Part shown: positions 33,699 to 43,486 of the stretch, in pieces
Layout: each line of letters opens with the position of its first letter
Position numbering within the stretch: the stretch's first letter is position 1
DNA from: Grimontia celer
GTDB lineage: Bacteria; Pseudomonadota; Gammaproteobacteria; Enterobacterales; Vibrionaceae
Length of the DNA: 64,000 bases
NCBI RefSeq assembly: GCF_900055185.1
Contig: NZ_FIZX01000002.1
Span: forward strand, 1,740,586-1,804,585
Reading direction: 5' to 3'
Notes under the pieces: generated by a model
What the model was told of the DNA's origin: nothing
Database searches by the model: none
What the model saw: the letters and a program-made list of their open reading frames with translations, nothing else
Program-made: the position numbers and the translations under genes

Positions 33699-35231
33699 CT
33701 ATAGTGGCGAGCCGAATTGGTCCGTCGCGATCAGTACATTATCGTCTGGGTTATCCGCGACTTCATCAGCAATCCATGAGCTCATGCAGTCCCTGTCCGT
33801 CACACAGGGATCGGTCAACGCATTCAGAAACGCTTCTAGTTGATTTCTCTCGTTACCGTTAATATTGATGTTGCCAAAAAGCGATGTTCCGTCGTCCTGC
33901 TCATCATCCAACTTGTTCAATGCGCGGAATGAATTCTGGCGGGAATCTGGGTATAGACTGGTACAACCCGATACATTTTCAAACTGCGGTAAATCGCACA
34001 GTTCATCGTCATCAAAGAAGTCGTCGACGGTGTTTCTGGGGTTATTGTAGTGACGAAGCACATCATTCAAATCAGCATACGCGCCAGCATGACCATAGGG
34101 GGCGGTCACTGCGATGTTTAGCAGCGATGGTGTGCGATAACGATACCTGTCGTCGCTATCTCCAGTGATGGACTCACGGCCAAAATCATCATCATTCCCT
34201 ACCCCTTTGCCCGGGCCAATTTGCGGAAAGCCAATGGTGTGCTGTTGACCATCACTAAACAGCGATCCACTGTGGCAGTTTACACAGCCTCCGCCATCAT
34301 CATCCGTTGAGGTATAAAACAGAATCGCTCCTTCAATGGCATCATCACTTAACGCGCTGGTATCTCCATCGAGGTAGTTCTGCCAGGGCGAATTCACAAA
34401 TACCATGGAGCGTTGATACTCAGACAGAGCCAACGCAATGTTATCGAAAGTAATCAGTGTTGCTGCGCCATCACTGCTGTTGAATGCAGTCTGGAAAGCA
34501 GTCAGCCATTCGTTAGTGGCAAGTTCGCCAGAACCTTCACCATAATCGCCGATCCGTGCAGCAAGATGGTCGCGAATTGAATCATTGGTTTCGCCAGACT
34601 CAAAGGTGGTGTCTTTCATCTCTTCATCGGATGTCACCGGAAATCTAGCCTGTGCCATAACAAGATTGTTACCCGCATTAGAATCTGCAACACCAAAACC
34701 GGAGTCCGGCGTACTGATACCAGAGACTGAACCATTTTGCCCAGCCTCTTTACCCAGACTTTCAACACGAGAGTCCCAAAACAAACTGGTATCCCAGAGT
34801 GCGACATTGAAAATGGTTGGGCTATTTCTTGGAACATCAGGCAGATTGTCCGCATCAACCCTGCCCTCTCCCATGACTTCCGGTTGTATCGCATTGACAC
34901 CAACAGGAAGACTCAGTCCATCAGCGCCACCCAACATGGGGTGATGACAGCTGGCACATGCTACGTCCTGATCGCCGCTCAAGCTTTTACTGAAGAACAA
35001 CTTTTTCCCGAGCTGAGGGAGCGGATCATTGATATTAGGAACCGTCCTGCCCGACAGTGGGCTCACGGCTAACCCCAAACTATCTATTATCCCCGCCAGT
35101 TCAGTTTGTTCTGCTGTCTGCATCGTTTGGGCACTGCCGTCATCGCCGCCGCCTCCGCCACACCCGATCAACGCACTACTACATAACATCAGTGCAGCCC
35201 AATGACTTTTATTATTTGCTGCAATTTCCAT
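33699..35231 (-). CDS. Di-heme peroxidase/MauG-like lipoprotein
   Basis: A 510-aa protein with a lipoprotein signal (lipobox LIGC at about 20-23) followed by a glycine/aspartate run (GGGGGDDGS). Two heme c sites are visible: CASCH (about 94-98) and CVNCH in the second half. DTSLFWDSRVESLGKEA, GHAGAYADLNDVLRHYNNP and NGNERNQLEAFLNAL are cytochrome-c-peroxidase-family blocks. It is much longer than the 330-aa classical enzymes owing to insertions. It is divergent from a two-component system (about 160 bp apart), suggesting a shared control region. GGGGAAAG precedes the ATG. Confidence 0.88.
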   Translation of the reverse strand: MEIAANNKSHWAALMLCSSALIGCGGGGGDDGSAQTMQTAEQTELAGIIDSLGLAVSPLSGRTVPNINDPLPQLGKKLFFSKSLSGDQDVACASCHHPMLGGADGLSLPVGVNAIQPEVMGEGRVDADNLPDVPRNSPTIFNVALWDTSLFWDSRVESLGKEAGQNGSVSGISTPDSGFGVADSNAGNNLVMAQARFPVTSDEEMKDTTFESGETNDSIRDHLAARIGDYGEGSGELATNEWLTAFQTAFNSSDGAATLITFDNIALALSEYQRSMVFVNSPWQNYLDGDTSALSDDAIEGAILFYTSTDDDGGGCVNCHSGSLFSDGQQHTIGFPQIGPGKGVGNDDDFGRESITGDSDDRYRYRTPSLLNIAVTAPYGHAGAYADLNDVLRHYNNPRNTVDDFFDDDELCDLPQFENVSGCTSLYPDSRQNSFRALNKLDDEQDDGTSLFGNININGNERNQLEAFLNALTDPCVTDRDCMSSWIADEVADNPDDNVLIATDQFGSPL

Positions 35232-35391
35232 TGTCTTTCCCCTAAACACAACCTGTGTCTTTTTTAGGTTACAAAGGAAAAGTGCAGACCTTGTGCAAGA
35301 AATGTGGATCAATTGTGCAAGTTGGCCACGAGGTATTCGCAGCGACATCACTCTACTTATACTCTTGTTAAGTCAAAGAATTGGAGTTTTC

Positions 35392-36888
35392 ATGTCACTG
35401 TTTGTCCGCTTATGGCTTAGTTTTCTCATTACGTTGGGCGCGATTCTCATGCTGCTCTACATGGCCATTCAATGGAGTTTTGACCAGGGTTTAATCCGCT
35501 ATATCAATCAACGTGAAGCTGTTGCTTTCCAAACATTGGCGGACAACATCAAGCGCTTCCATGAGTTAAATGGCAACCTGTCTTTGATAGAGAAAGAGCC
35601 CTATTACTGGCGACAACTTCTGGAGAGTTCAAAGCAAGGCGAAACCCTTACCGATGAATTGATGGACAACTGGGTGATGACTAAGCTTTTTGAGCCAGAT
35701 AAAGCCCACCGGCCGCCACCAAGGAAAAGAGAGTTTGGCAACAAACCACCGCAGCCTCACGAGAGGAAGCGTGGTCGACATCCTCACCCACAAGATCAAC
35801 TCCGCGTTTCGCTGCTCAACGAAAATCGTGTACCCGTCAAAGGTCCTTTTAAGAAAGATTTCTCTATTTTACCCATCACTGTCGATGACACGCTTATCGC
35901 TTACCTTGCCTGGCCGCCATCCAAAGTGCCGGAAGCTTCCTATGATGTAGCCTTCGCAGAAAGCCAGAAACATGCATTTCTTTTGTTAGCTTTGGTAGCG
36001 CTGTTGTTTGGTGCCATTGCTGCTTTGTTCTTCTCAAGAGCTTTTATCCGGCCTGTCACCCAAATCGCCTCAACCACTGGGGAGATAGCGAAAGGTAACT
36101 ATTCTGCCCGCACGAAGGTTTACGGAAAAGACGAAGTGGCCAAGTTAGCGGCTGACATTAATACGCTCGCAGCCACACTAGAGTCTGCAGAAAGTGCCCG
36201 CAAAGAATGGCTAGCCAGCACAGCCCATGAACTCAGGACGCCTCTTTCCATCATCAAGGGAGAGTTCGAAGCAATCATTGACGGAATCCGACCTGCTAAC
36301 CAAAAAACGTTAGCCTCCATTGAAGAAGAGATCATTCATCTACAGAAATTGATCGAGGATTTGTATGAGCTGACAAACGCGGACATAGGTGCGTATCGCT
36401 ATAAAATGTCTGACTTGGATATCAGCGAGCTGGTGGAAGAAACCTGTCAGCGACGCGCGCTTCAAATGCAAAAGCTTGGGCTAAATCTGGAATGGGAAGC
36501 AGGCGATGCATCGATCTGGATTAACGGTGACGAGACACGAATACAACAGCTTGTTGAGAACCTGCTGAGCAACAGCGAGAAATATACCGATTCTCCGGGC
36601 ACTATTCGATTATCTCTGGCAAGAGAGCATAACCTAGTTAATCTGATTGTCGAAGACTCTGCACCCGGCGTACCAGATGAATCGTTACCCCGTTTGTTCG
36701 AGAAGCTATACCGGGTAGAAAGCTCAAGAAATCGGGAAAAAGGCGGCTCAGGCCTTGGGCTCGCTATCGTACAGAAAATTGCCGAAGCGCATGCTGGAAG
36801 TATTCAGGCCAGCCACTCACCATTAGGCGGGCTAAGAATAATCGTGAACTTACCCAATGCCTTTAACACAGGAAAAGAGCATGGCTAA
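35392..36888 (+). CDS. Sensor histidine kinase (BaeS-like)
   Basis: A 498-aa membrane kinase: first membrane helix about 8-30, periplasmic domain about 31-190 with an unusual Pro/Arg/His/Lys-rich stretch (RPPPRKREFGNKPPQPHERK and on, near 105-130), second helix about 192-213, HAMP to about 266, and HisKA with the phospho-accepting H279 in STAHELRTPLS. The ATPase domain has VENLLSNSEKYT (N box), DSAPGVPDE (G1) and GGSGLGLAIV (G2). GGAG lies six bases before the ATG. Its stop overlaps the response regulator start by 8 bp. Confidence 0.93.
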   Translation: MSLFVRLWLSFLITLGAILMLLYMAIQWSFDQGLIRYINQREAVAFQTLADNIKRFHELNGNLSLIEKEPYYWRQLLESSKQGETLTDELMDNWVMTKLFEPDKAHRPPPRKREFGNKPPQPHERKRGRHPHPQDQLRVSLLNENRVPVKGPFKKDFSILPITVDDTLIAYLAWPPSKVPEASYDVAFAESQKHAFLLLALVALLFGAIAALFFSRAFIRPVTQIASTTGEIAKGNYSARTKVYGKDEVAKLAADINTLAATLESAESARKEWLASTAHELRTPLSIIKGEFEAIIDGIRPANQKTLASIEEEIIHLQKLIEDLYELTNADIGAYRYKMSDLDISELVEETCQRRALQMQKLGLNLEWEAGDASIWINGDETRIQQLVENLLSNSEKYTDSPGTIRLSLAREHNLVNLIVEDSAPGVPDESLPRLFEKLYRVESSRNREKGGSGLGLAIVQKIAEAHAGSIQASHSPLGGLRIIVNLPNAFNTGKEHG

Positions 36889-37552
36889 GATACTTGTTGT
36901 TGAAGACGAACCTAAAATTTCTCAATTGATCACAGACTATCTCGTTCAAGCTGGGCATGACGTTACCCAACAGTTTACTGGTGCTGAAGCGGTAGAGTGG
37001 GAACAAACCCATCGACCGGATATGATTTTGTTAGATCTGATGTTACCGGAGAAAGACGGACTGACTGTATGCCGTGAAATCCGACAGCAAAGCGGTGTTC
37101 CCATTATCATGATTACCGCGAAAGTCGAAGAGATTGATCGATTGCTCGGATTGGAGTTAGGAGCCGATGACTATATCTGTAAACCTTTCTCCCCCAGAGA
37201 GGTGGTTGCCAGAGTAAAAACCGTGCTTCGTCGCCTTGGAAATCAGACGAACCAACAAGAAACCCAAAATAATCTCGAGCTAGACGAGTCACGTTACATC
37301 GTGACGTTCAAACAACAGGAAGTAGCATTAACTGCCATCGAGTTCAACCTGTTGAATCTTCTGTTTAGCGACCCAGGACGGGTATTTTCTCGACAGCAAC
37401 TCATTGATAATATTTATCAAGATCATAGAGTTGTCAGTGAAAGGACCGTCGATAGTCATATCAAAAAGCTGCGCAAAAAACTCAATGCTATCAACCCTGA
37501 AGACGAGGTTGTGCAATCCGTCTATAGCGTCGGTTACAAGCTGGTACTTTAA
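36881..37552 (+). CDS. OmpR/PhoB-family response regulator (BaeR-like)
   Basis: A 223-aa regulator with a receiver domain (1-120; acidic pair in VVEDEPK, phosphoacceptor D52 in ILLDLMLPEKDG, switch Thr in MITAKVEE, Lys in ICKPFSPRE) and a winged-helix DNA-binding domain (about 130-223; VALTAIEFNLLNLL and SERTVDSHIKKLRKKL). It is co-transcribed with the kinase. The overall pattern VEEIDRLLGLELGADDYICKP resembles BaeR, an envelope-stress regulator; this is family resemblance only. Confidence 0.93.
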   Translation: MAKILVVEDEPKISQLITDYLVQAGHDVTQQFTGAEAVEWEQTHRPDMILLDLMLPEKDGLTVCREIRQQSGVPIIMITAKVEEIDRLLGLELGADDYICKPFSPREVVARVKTVLRRLGNQTNQQETQNNLELDESRYIVTFKQQEVALTAIEFNLLNLLFSDPGRVFSRQQLIDNIYQDHRVVSERTVDSHIKKLRKKLNAINPEDEVVQSVYSVGYKLVL

Positions 37553-37562
37553 ACAGCTTGAG

Positions 37563-37830
37563 TAGGGGCTGTTGACCTTTGGTGGTTGAATTTTGTTCTA
37601 TCCCTAAGCGTTTTAGGCGCGGCGAGGTGTATGCCGCCTAGTCATTCTAAGCAAATACACCTCAACAAAGCATAAAACGCTTAGGGAAGAACCCTTCGGG
37701 CAGCGTTTGTGGGGACTTTCTCCTGCGTTATCGGCTTCTCATGTAGGCCTGCTACATTTCGAAGCCTCTGCCTTGCATAAAATCCCCACAAACTGCTGCA
37801 AAAACCATCACCAAAGAACAACAGCCCCTA
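37563..37830. mobile_element. MITE-like palindromic element, 268 bp
   Basis: The ends are inverted repeats: TAGGGGCTGTTG (37563-37574) and CAACAGCCCCTA (37819-37830), with imperfect pairing continuing to about 22 bp. Inside are two further perfect inverted repeats: CCCTAAGCGTTTTA (37602-37615) with TAAAACGCTTAGGG (37673-37686), and GTTTGTGGGGA (37705-37715) with TCCCCACAAAC (37783-37793). No coding capacity. The TA at each tip would fit a TA target duplication as made by IS630/mariner-type transposases (inference). A related partial copy lies at 27473-27583. Confidence 0.75.
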
Positions 37831-38067
37831 GAATCCCACATTTGATTCTCAGTCATTTAAGTGACTTCTAAAACAATTTGCTAGTCTTTATGTGTCGGCA
37901 TGCAGTTCTACTTCATCCATTAAAGTGTGATGAATGGTGTCTTCTGCATACCCAATCACTCAGGTGAAACTGGATTTTCGGGCAGTTAAAGCCAATCAGT
38001 CCCGCTAACTTGATGGATCGGGTATTGACGATTTTTTGATTTGGTATTCGCAAAAAAGGATTCAACT
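37831..38067. other. Intergenic region upstream of DUF302 gene
   Basis: About 235 bp without a gene; presumably the promoter of the DUF302 gene. Nothing specific recognised. Confidence 0.4.
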
Positions 38068-38535
38068 ATGAGATTGAACATCCGACTTTTCGCGTTCATT
38101 GCTGCCTTCTTTAGCCTGCCTTCAACGGCGCTGGAAGGAATGGTTCAGGTACAGAGTCAATACGATGTCCGAACTACCACAGACCGTCTTATTGCGGCAG
38201 TGAGAGCGCGAGGATTGAATGTCATTGGCCGTATTGACCATGAGGATGGAGCGCGAGAAACAGGCAAAGACTTGCGCCCCACAGAGTTGGTAATTTTCGG
38301 AAACCCTAAGGTGGGTACGCCGTTAATGGAATGCAGCCAAACAGCTGGGATAGACCTGCCGCAAAAAGCCCTTATTTGGGAAGATGATGATGGCACAGTC
38401 TGGCTTGGCTATAACAATCCAAACTACGTGGTGAAGCGACACAGATTGGATAAGTGTGATTTAGCAGTGAAGAAGGTAGAAAAGGCTTTGGTCTCTCTGG
38501 CAAAACTGGCGACACAACCAACGCCTCAGCAATAA
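38068..38535 (+). CDS. DUF302 domain periplasmic protein
   Basis: A 155-aa exported protein with a signal peptide (about 1-22, LPSTALEG) and a DUF302 domain: VQSQYDVRTTTDRLIAAVRA, then RPTELVIFGNPKVGTPLM and PQKALIWEDDDGTVWLGYNN. The fold is known, the function is not. AAGGA lies seven bases before the ATG. It ends at a strong bidirectional terminator shared with the convergent EF-G gene. Confidence 0.9.
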   Translation: MRLNIRLFAFIAAFFSLPSTALEGMVQVQSQYDVRTTTDRLIAAVRARGLNVIGRIDHEDGARETGKDLRPTELVIFGNPKVGTPLMECSQTAGIDLPQKALIWEDDDGTVWLGYNNPNYVVKRHRLDKCDLAVKKVEKALVSLAKLATQPTPQQ

Positions 38536-38558
38536 AAAAGACATTCTTCAGACAAACA

Positions 38559-38590
38559 AAAACCCCGCAGCAAGCTGCGGGGTTTTCTTT
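38559..38590. terminator. Bidirectional terminator between DUF302 and EF-G genes
   Basis: AAAACCCCGCAGC, AA loop, GCTGCGGGGTTTT. Confidence 0.92.
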
Positions 38591-38607
38591 TAGAAAGTCG
38601 TTAAGAA

Positions 38608-40695
38608 TTACTTCTTAGCGTTACGCTCTTTAACTTCAGCGATAACTTTCTCAGCAACGTTTGCTGGACATGGTGCGTAGTGTGCGAACTCCATAGAGAA
38701 CTGACCACGACCAGAAGTCATAGTACGCAGGGTACCGATGTAACCGAACATTTCTGACAGTGGTACATCACCCTTGATGCGAACGCCAGTTGCGCCAGCT
38801 TGTTGGTCTTTGATCATACCACGACGACGGTTCAGGTCACCGATTACGTCACCAACGTGATCTTCTGGAGTGAACACGTCAACCTTCATGATTGGTTCAA
38901 GAAGCTGTGGACCAGCTTTTGGCATAGATTGACGGAACGCACCTTTCGCTGCGATTTCGAACGCGATTGCTGATGAGTCAACTGCGTGGAAGCCACCGTC
39001 GAACAGCTCAACTTCAACGTCCAGAGTTGGGAAGCCAGCCAGTACGCCGTTTTCCATCATGCCCGCGAAGCCTTTCTCGATTGCTGGCCAGAATTCCTTA
39101 GGAACGTTACCACCAACAACAGAAGAAGAGAAAGTGAAGCCTGAGTTTGGCTCACCTGGCTTGATACGGTAGTCGATCTTACCGAACTGACCAGAACCAC
39201 CAGACTGCTTCTTGTGAGTGAAGCTGTCTTCAACTGGCTGAGTGATAGTTTCACGGTAAGCAACCTGTGGTTGACCAACAATCAGATCTACACCGTAAGT
39301 ACGCTTCAGGATGTCAACTTTGATATCCAGGTGAAGTTCGCCCATACCTTTCAGGATGGTTTCGCCAGAATCTTCGTCAGTCTCAACTTGGAATGATGGA
39401 TCTTCTGCAACCATCTTACCGATCGCGATACCCATTTTCTCAGAGCCGCCTTTGTCCTTAGGAGACACAGCGATAGAGATTACTGGAGTAGGGAAGATCA
39501 TTGGTTCCAGAGTACATTCGTGCTTAACATCACACAGAGTGTGACCAGTTTGAACGTTCTTCATACCAACAACAGCGATGATGTCACCCGCTTGCGCTGT
39601 AGTAAGCTCGTTACGCTGGTCAGCTTGCATCTCAACCATACGGCCGATACGCTCAGTTTTACCCGTCGCTGCGTTCAGGATGGTGTCACCCTTCTTCATT
39701 ACGCCTGAGTAAATACGGATAAAGGTCAGGGCACCAAAACGGTCGTCCATGATCTTGAACGCCAGCGCGCGCAGTGGCTCGTCAGCAGAAACAGTTGCAA
39801 CTTCACCAGTTGGCTCACCAGTTTCTTTGTCAGTCAACGGCTGTGGGTCAACTTCTGTTGGAGACGGCAGGTAATCTACAACTGCATCCAGTACCAACTG
39901 CATACCTTTGTTCTTGAATGCAGAACCACAGAAAGTTGGGAAGAATGAACAGTCGCGAGTACCTTTACGCAGGCAGCGCTTGATGTCTTCGATAGAAGGC
40001 TCTTCGCCGTCCATGTAAGCCATCATCAGATCATCGTCTTGCTCAACAGCAGTTTCGATCATCATCTCACGGTATTCTTCCAGCTGGTCCAGCATGTCTT
40101 CTGGAACGTCTTTGATTTCGTAGTTTTCTGGCAGACCAGTGTCATCCCAAACGTACGCTTGACGGTTCAGAACGTCTACAACACCTACGAACTCATCTTC
40201 ACGGCCGATTGGCAGAGTCATAACTACTGGGTTTGCACCCAGAACGTTTCTAACTTGCTCAACAACGTTGAAGAAGTCTGCACCCATACGGTCCAGCTTG
40301 TTTACAAAGATGATACGTGCAACTTCTGATTCGTTAGCGTAACGCCAGTTGGTTTCTGACTGAGGCTCAACACCGCCAGAACCACAGAAAACACCGATAC
40401 CGCCATCAAGTACTTTCAGAGAACGGTAAACTTCAACGGTGAAGTCAACGTGTCCCGGAGTATCGATAACGTTGAAGCGGTGGTCTTTCCAGAAACAGCT
40501 TACAGCTGCAGACTGGATAGTAATACCACGCTCAGCTTCCTGTTCCATGAAGTCAGTAGTCGATTCACCATCATGAACCTCACCAGTCTTGTGGATTTGA
40601 CCGGTTAGCTTCAGGATACGCTCGGTAGTAGTGGTTTTACCCGCATCAACGTGCGCGAAAATACCAATGTTTCTGTATTTACTTAGATCTGTCAT
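38608..40695 (-). CDS. fusA: Elongation factor G, second (non-str-operon) type
   Basis: A 695-aa translational GTPase. Motifs: [12 protein letters not shown] (P loop), [10 protein letters not shown] (switch I), DTPGHVDF, and NKLDRMGA. Domains II-V follow to the C-terminal [15 protein letters not shown]. The gene stands alone, without rpsL, rpsG or tufA around it, so it is likely the second EF-G common in vibrios rather than the str-operon copy. In Pseudomonas, paired EF-Gs divide translocation and ribosome recycling; this is not shown here. Codon usage is strongly biased, as in highly expressed genes. GAGACG precedes the ATG. Confidence 0.92.
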   Translation of the reverse strand: MTDLSKYRNIGIFAHVDAGKTTTTERILKLTGQIHKTGEVHDGESTTDFMEQEAERGITIQSAAVSCFWKDHRFNVIDTPGHVDFTVEVYRSLKVLDGGIGVFCGSGGVEPQSETNWRYANESEVARIIFVNKLDRMGADFFNVVEQVRNVLGANPVVMTLPIGREDEFVGVVDVLNRQAYVWDDTGLPENYEIKDVPEDMLDQLEEYREMMIETAVEQDDDLMMAYMDGEEPSIEDIKRCLRKGTRDCSFFPTFCGSAFKNKGMQLVLDAVVDYLPSPTEVDPQPLTDKETGEPTGEVATVSADEPLRALAFKIMDDRFGALTFIRIYSGVMKKGDTILNAATGKTERIGRMVEMQADQRNELTTAQAGDIIAVVGMKNVQTGHTLCDVKHECTLEPMIFPTPVISIAVSPKDKGGSEKMGIAIGKMVAEDPSFQVETDEDSGETILKGMGELHLDIKVDILKRTYGVDLIVGQPQVAYRETITQPVEDSFTHKKQSGGSGQFGKIDYRIKPGEPNSGFTFSSSVVGGNVPKEFWPAIEKGFAGMMENGVLAGFPTLDVEVELFDGGFHAVDSSAIAFEIAAKGAFRQSMPKAGPQLLEPIMKVDVFTPEDHVGDVIGDLNRRRGMIKDQQAGATGVRIKGDVPLSEMFGYIGTLRTMTSGRGQFSMEFAHYAPCPANVAEKVIAEVKERNAKK

Positions 40696-41176
40696 TGTTC
40701 GTCTCTATAAACAATTACTGGCTTATATCAGGGCCGGGAGTATAGCAGGCGTCGTCGCGTAAAGAAACATGTAGAACACAGTGATATCAGATAAGTTTTC
40801 ACTGATAGCCGATTCGATACATTTCTGCGCATCTTGGTGCCACTTTCCTCGCTTCTAGGGTCTATTGACCCTTGTGCTCGCCTTCAACGTTTCGGCAAGC
40901 TCAGAATATCCAAACACCCTTCATGAGAAATCGCTTCCCACGGGAATAGGGTCGTTCGACTATACAGGGTAGACCCGAATGCGTGATTAGGTTTGGCTTT
41001 TCTATGTGGAGATTTGCCGATGCTTTTTCAACCAATCACTTACAATTTGCAACGCTTTTAATTCCTGCCTTCGCATATTCGAGAATCACCCCTCAGATTA
41101 ACGACAAAAATTACATATAGTTCGTGCTCACTCTGCTTTTTCTACTTGTGCACGCTGTGCAAATTGAGGAGACAAC
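40696..41176. other. Intergenic region between EF-G and acyltransferase genes
   Basis: About 480 bp with no credible gene. It contains an AGGGTC-TATT-GACCCT hairpin (40857-40872) and a more distant GGGTC/GACCC pair (about 40947-40976). These could be remnants of intergenic repeats. The divergent promoters should lie here. Confidence 0.4.
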
Positions 41177-42247
41177 ATGTCCAACGCCCGTATCCCTTCA
41201 TTAGAGATGGGTCGTTTATTGGCTATTCTGGCCGTTATTATCATCCATGCAGGCCCACTGCGTGGTGAGGCATACAGTGAAGGCTTCAATACATTTTCCG
41301 ATGTGATTAACCAAATCTGCCGCTTTGCCGTCCCTTTCTTTTTCTTAATGACTGGTTACTTTGTTCAACCCAAACTGGTTGAAGCCCCAACAAAGACCTT
41401 CGTCCTTTACGCCAAGCCTTTGATGACGATTTGGCTTGCCTGGAGTGTTATTTATCTGGCCATGCCTTTCCGACTGGATATCGCCATGACCGACGGATAC
41501 CTGACAGAACGTTCTGGGTACTGGAACTACCTTCTGGAAACACCTTTCAACACCCTGTTTGAAGGTGGCCTGGTGCATCTTTGGTATATCCCAGGGCTGC
41601 TGTGTGCGCTCGGCATACTGGCTTTGTTGATCCAGAAAAACCAGCAAAGTCTTATTATGCCGCTAGCACTGGGCTTATACGTTTGGGGGCTGGGTGCTGG
41701 CAGTTATCAACCAATAATGGAAGGTGAGGCACCAATTTTTACGCGCAACGGTCCGTTTTTCAGTTTATTGATGGTCACAGCAGGGTTTGAAGTAAGGCGC
41801 CGCAAAATGAGTTTCTCCAATAAGGCGGCTTGGTCCATGATGCTTGGCGGTATGGCGCTTTGCCTAGCTGAAGGCTTCAACCTCTCTCGTTACGATGTTT
41901 GGATGGCAAACCATGACTTTCTGCTTGGCACGCCTTTGATGGCGTTGGGCCTCTTCGCCTTGCTTTTGAATCACCCTAACCTTGGCAATGGACCGATAAC
42001 ATTTGCATTGAGCAAACGTGTTCTGGGTATTTACGTGGCGCATTTCGTGCCACTTATTCTGCTCTTTAATTTGTTCGGCTTTTACGGCATTGAAGGGCCA
42101 GTTAAAGACATCCTCGTCGTGCCTTTGACCGTTTTACTGACATTAGGCTTGGTGTGGCTTTTAGAGAAAACGCCATTAACACACTATTTGGTGCAAATGA
42201 CGCATAGCAAAAGAGAGCCTTTGGCCGAAGTAGAAACCACAAAATAG
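41177..42247 (+). CDS. Acyltransferase family 3 membrane protein
   Basis: A 356-aa integral membrane protein of the acyltransferase-3 family, with about ten hydrophobic helices. The N-terminal pattern SLEMGRLLAILAVIIIHAGP contains the conserved arginine and the catalytic-type histidine of helix 1; FAVPFFFLMTGYFV and HLWYIPGLL fit the family. Such enzymes O-acylate surface polysaccharides or other extracytoplasmic sugars. GAGGAGA precedes the ATG. No polysaccharide genes are nearby, so the substrate is unknown. Confidence 0.88.
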   Translation: MSNARIPSLEMGRLLAILAVIIIHAGPLRGEAYSEGFNTFSDVINQICRFAVPFFFLMTGYFVQPKLVEAPTKTFVLYAKPLMTIWLAWSVIYLAMPFRLDIAMTDGYLTERSGYWNYLLETPFNTLFEGGLVHLWYIPGLLCALGILALLIQKNQQSLIMPLALGLYVWGLGAGSYQPIMEGEAPIFTRNGPFFSLLMVTAGFEVRRRKMSFSNKAAWSMMLGGMALCLAEGFNLSRYDVWMANHDFLLGTPLMALGLFALLLNHPNLGNGPITFALSKRVLGIYVAHFVPLILLFNLFGFYGIEGPVKDILVVPLTVLLTLGLVWLLEKTPLTHYLVQMTHSKREPLAEVETTK

Positions 42248-42252
42248 ACATG

Positions 42253-42276
42253 AGCCCGGATTCTCCGGGCTTTTTT
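42253..42276 (+). terminator. Terminator of the acyltransferase gene
   Basis: AGCCCGGA, loop TTC, TCCGGGCT then five T. The T-run touches the stop codon of the convergent DUF3081 gene. Confidence 0.9.
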
Positions 42277-42550
42277 AATGATGGTCGTCGACGACCCTGT
42301 CGGTCACCAATGCATCCACTTTTTTTAGGAAACTGTCTCTTAGATGGGCTTGATCGTATTTCAGATCATAGGTGTTGTGGAAACCAATGTGTAGCTCTAC
42401 ACCATTCCCCCTTAAGTAGACGTTGTAACCATCGTAGTCGGTTGACGCCTCTACACCCTCATAGATTTTACCAAACTCAGTGTCTTCGCCTTTTTCCATC
42501 ACAACTTCAAAGGCCGCGAGCAGTTTCGCCGGGTTGAGTTCATTTTTCAT
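42275..42550 (-). CDS. DUF3081-like protein
   Basis: A 91-aa acidic protein beginning MKNELNPAKLLAAFEVV, with GKIYEGVEASTDYDGYNVYL and VELHIGFHNTYD. The pattern of DYDGY followed by FHN matches DUF3081, a small family of Vibrionaceae and relatives with no known function. GAGGGA lies six bases before the chosen ATG; the Met two codons upstream is too close to it. It ends HH in a histidine-containing tail. Confidence 0.8.
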   Translation of the reverse strand: MKNELNPAKLLAAFEVVMEKGEDTEFGKIYEGVEASTDYDGYNVYLRGNGVELHIGFHNTYDLKYDQAHLRDSFLKKVDALVTDRVVDDHH

Positions 42551-42706
42551 CGCCATTCCCTCACAACTGCCACTCTCTGGCAGTAAGTGCAGAGCGGTAT
42601 CTCTGCATTAAAAGTATGATTTTTAATACAGAGGCACGCCAATCAGGGATCACCAAAGGTCGATCAGTAACGATATGACATATGGCAAATTCAACGCTTG
42701 GAGAAC

Positions 42707-43486
42707 TTAAGGCGCGTGCAACATAAAACGACGTGCCATTTCCGCTTCCTGAGCTTCCATCAGTTTTTTAGCTACTTCCATGTGCTCGCGCATAATGTCG
42801 CGAGCATCGTCTGATCGGCCTTCACGCAACGCGACAATCAGATCTTTCTGGTGCATAAAACCTTGCTCCCAAAGCTCATGATTAGGCGGCTCATACAAAC
42901 GGCGGTAAACCGTCAGATCTGTCAGCATTCTCACCATGAAGCGGATAATGAAACCCAGCAGTTCGTTGCCTGCAAGTTCTGCCAAGATGATATGGAACTG
43001 GAGGGAGTCGATGTGTTGAAGGCGCTCGCCCTCAGCATCTAGAGCCGGTTGGGCATATTTTTGAATGTTGGCTTCGAGCCTTGCCAAATCTTCTTCAGAC
43101 ATATTTCCAGCCAGAGATGCCACCAATTCCGGCTCCAACAGGCAGCGGAGTTGGTAGATATCTTTCACTGAAAGTTTATTGAAGAAAAAATAGTTGCTGA
43201 GCAAACTGCTTGCCATTGGCTCAGAAACCGCATTGATGAAAGCTCCGCCTTTAGGACCGGTTCTGGTCACGATCAGGCCTTGGGCTTCCAGCACACGCAT
43301 GGTTTCACGAATGGTGCCTTTTGACATGCCAAAAAGCTCCATCAGGGTTTGCTCGTGAGGCAATTTATCTCCCGGTTGTAAGCCCTGCTCCACAATCCAG
43401 CTTTTGATCGCTTCCGCCACTTTATAGGGGCGGCGCATTTTTGCGGACGAAACGGAGTCATTCGAGCGGGAAGTAGCAGGCGACAA
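42707..43486 (-). CDS. GntR-family regulator, FadR subfamily
   Basis: A 259-aa repressor-type protein: winged helix (about 17-85; LPHEQTLMELFGMSKGTIRETMRVLEAQG spans it) and a helical FCD ligand domain (about 105-240) with metal-binding candidates in the DSLQFHIILAELAGN and H-rich helices (MREHMEV). The TTG start at 43486 is supported by AAGGAG seven bases upstream and lies within the end of the ABC ATPase gene (29 bp overlap). It is the last gene of the ABC operon, so it is probably autoregulated and controls the divergent catabolic genes too. Confidence 0.9.
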   Translation of the reverse strand: MSPATSRSNDSVSSAKMRRPYKVAEAIKSWIVEQGLQPGDKLPHEQTLMELFGMSKGTIRETMRVLEAQGLIVTRTGPKGGAFINAVSEPMASSLLSNYFFFNKLSVKDIYQLRCLLEPELVASLAGNMSEEDLARLEANIQKYAQPALDAEGERLQHIDSLQFHIILAELAGNELLGFIIRFMVRMLTDLTVYRRLYEPPNHELWEQGFMHQKDLIVALREGRSDDARDIMREHMEVAKKLMEAQEAEMARRFMLHAP

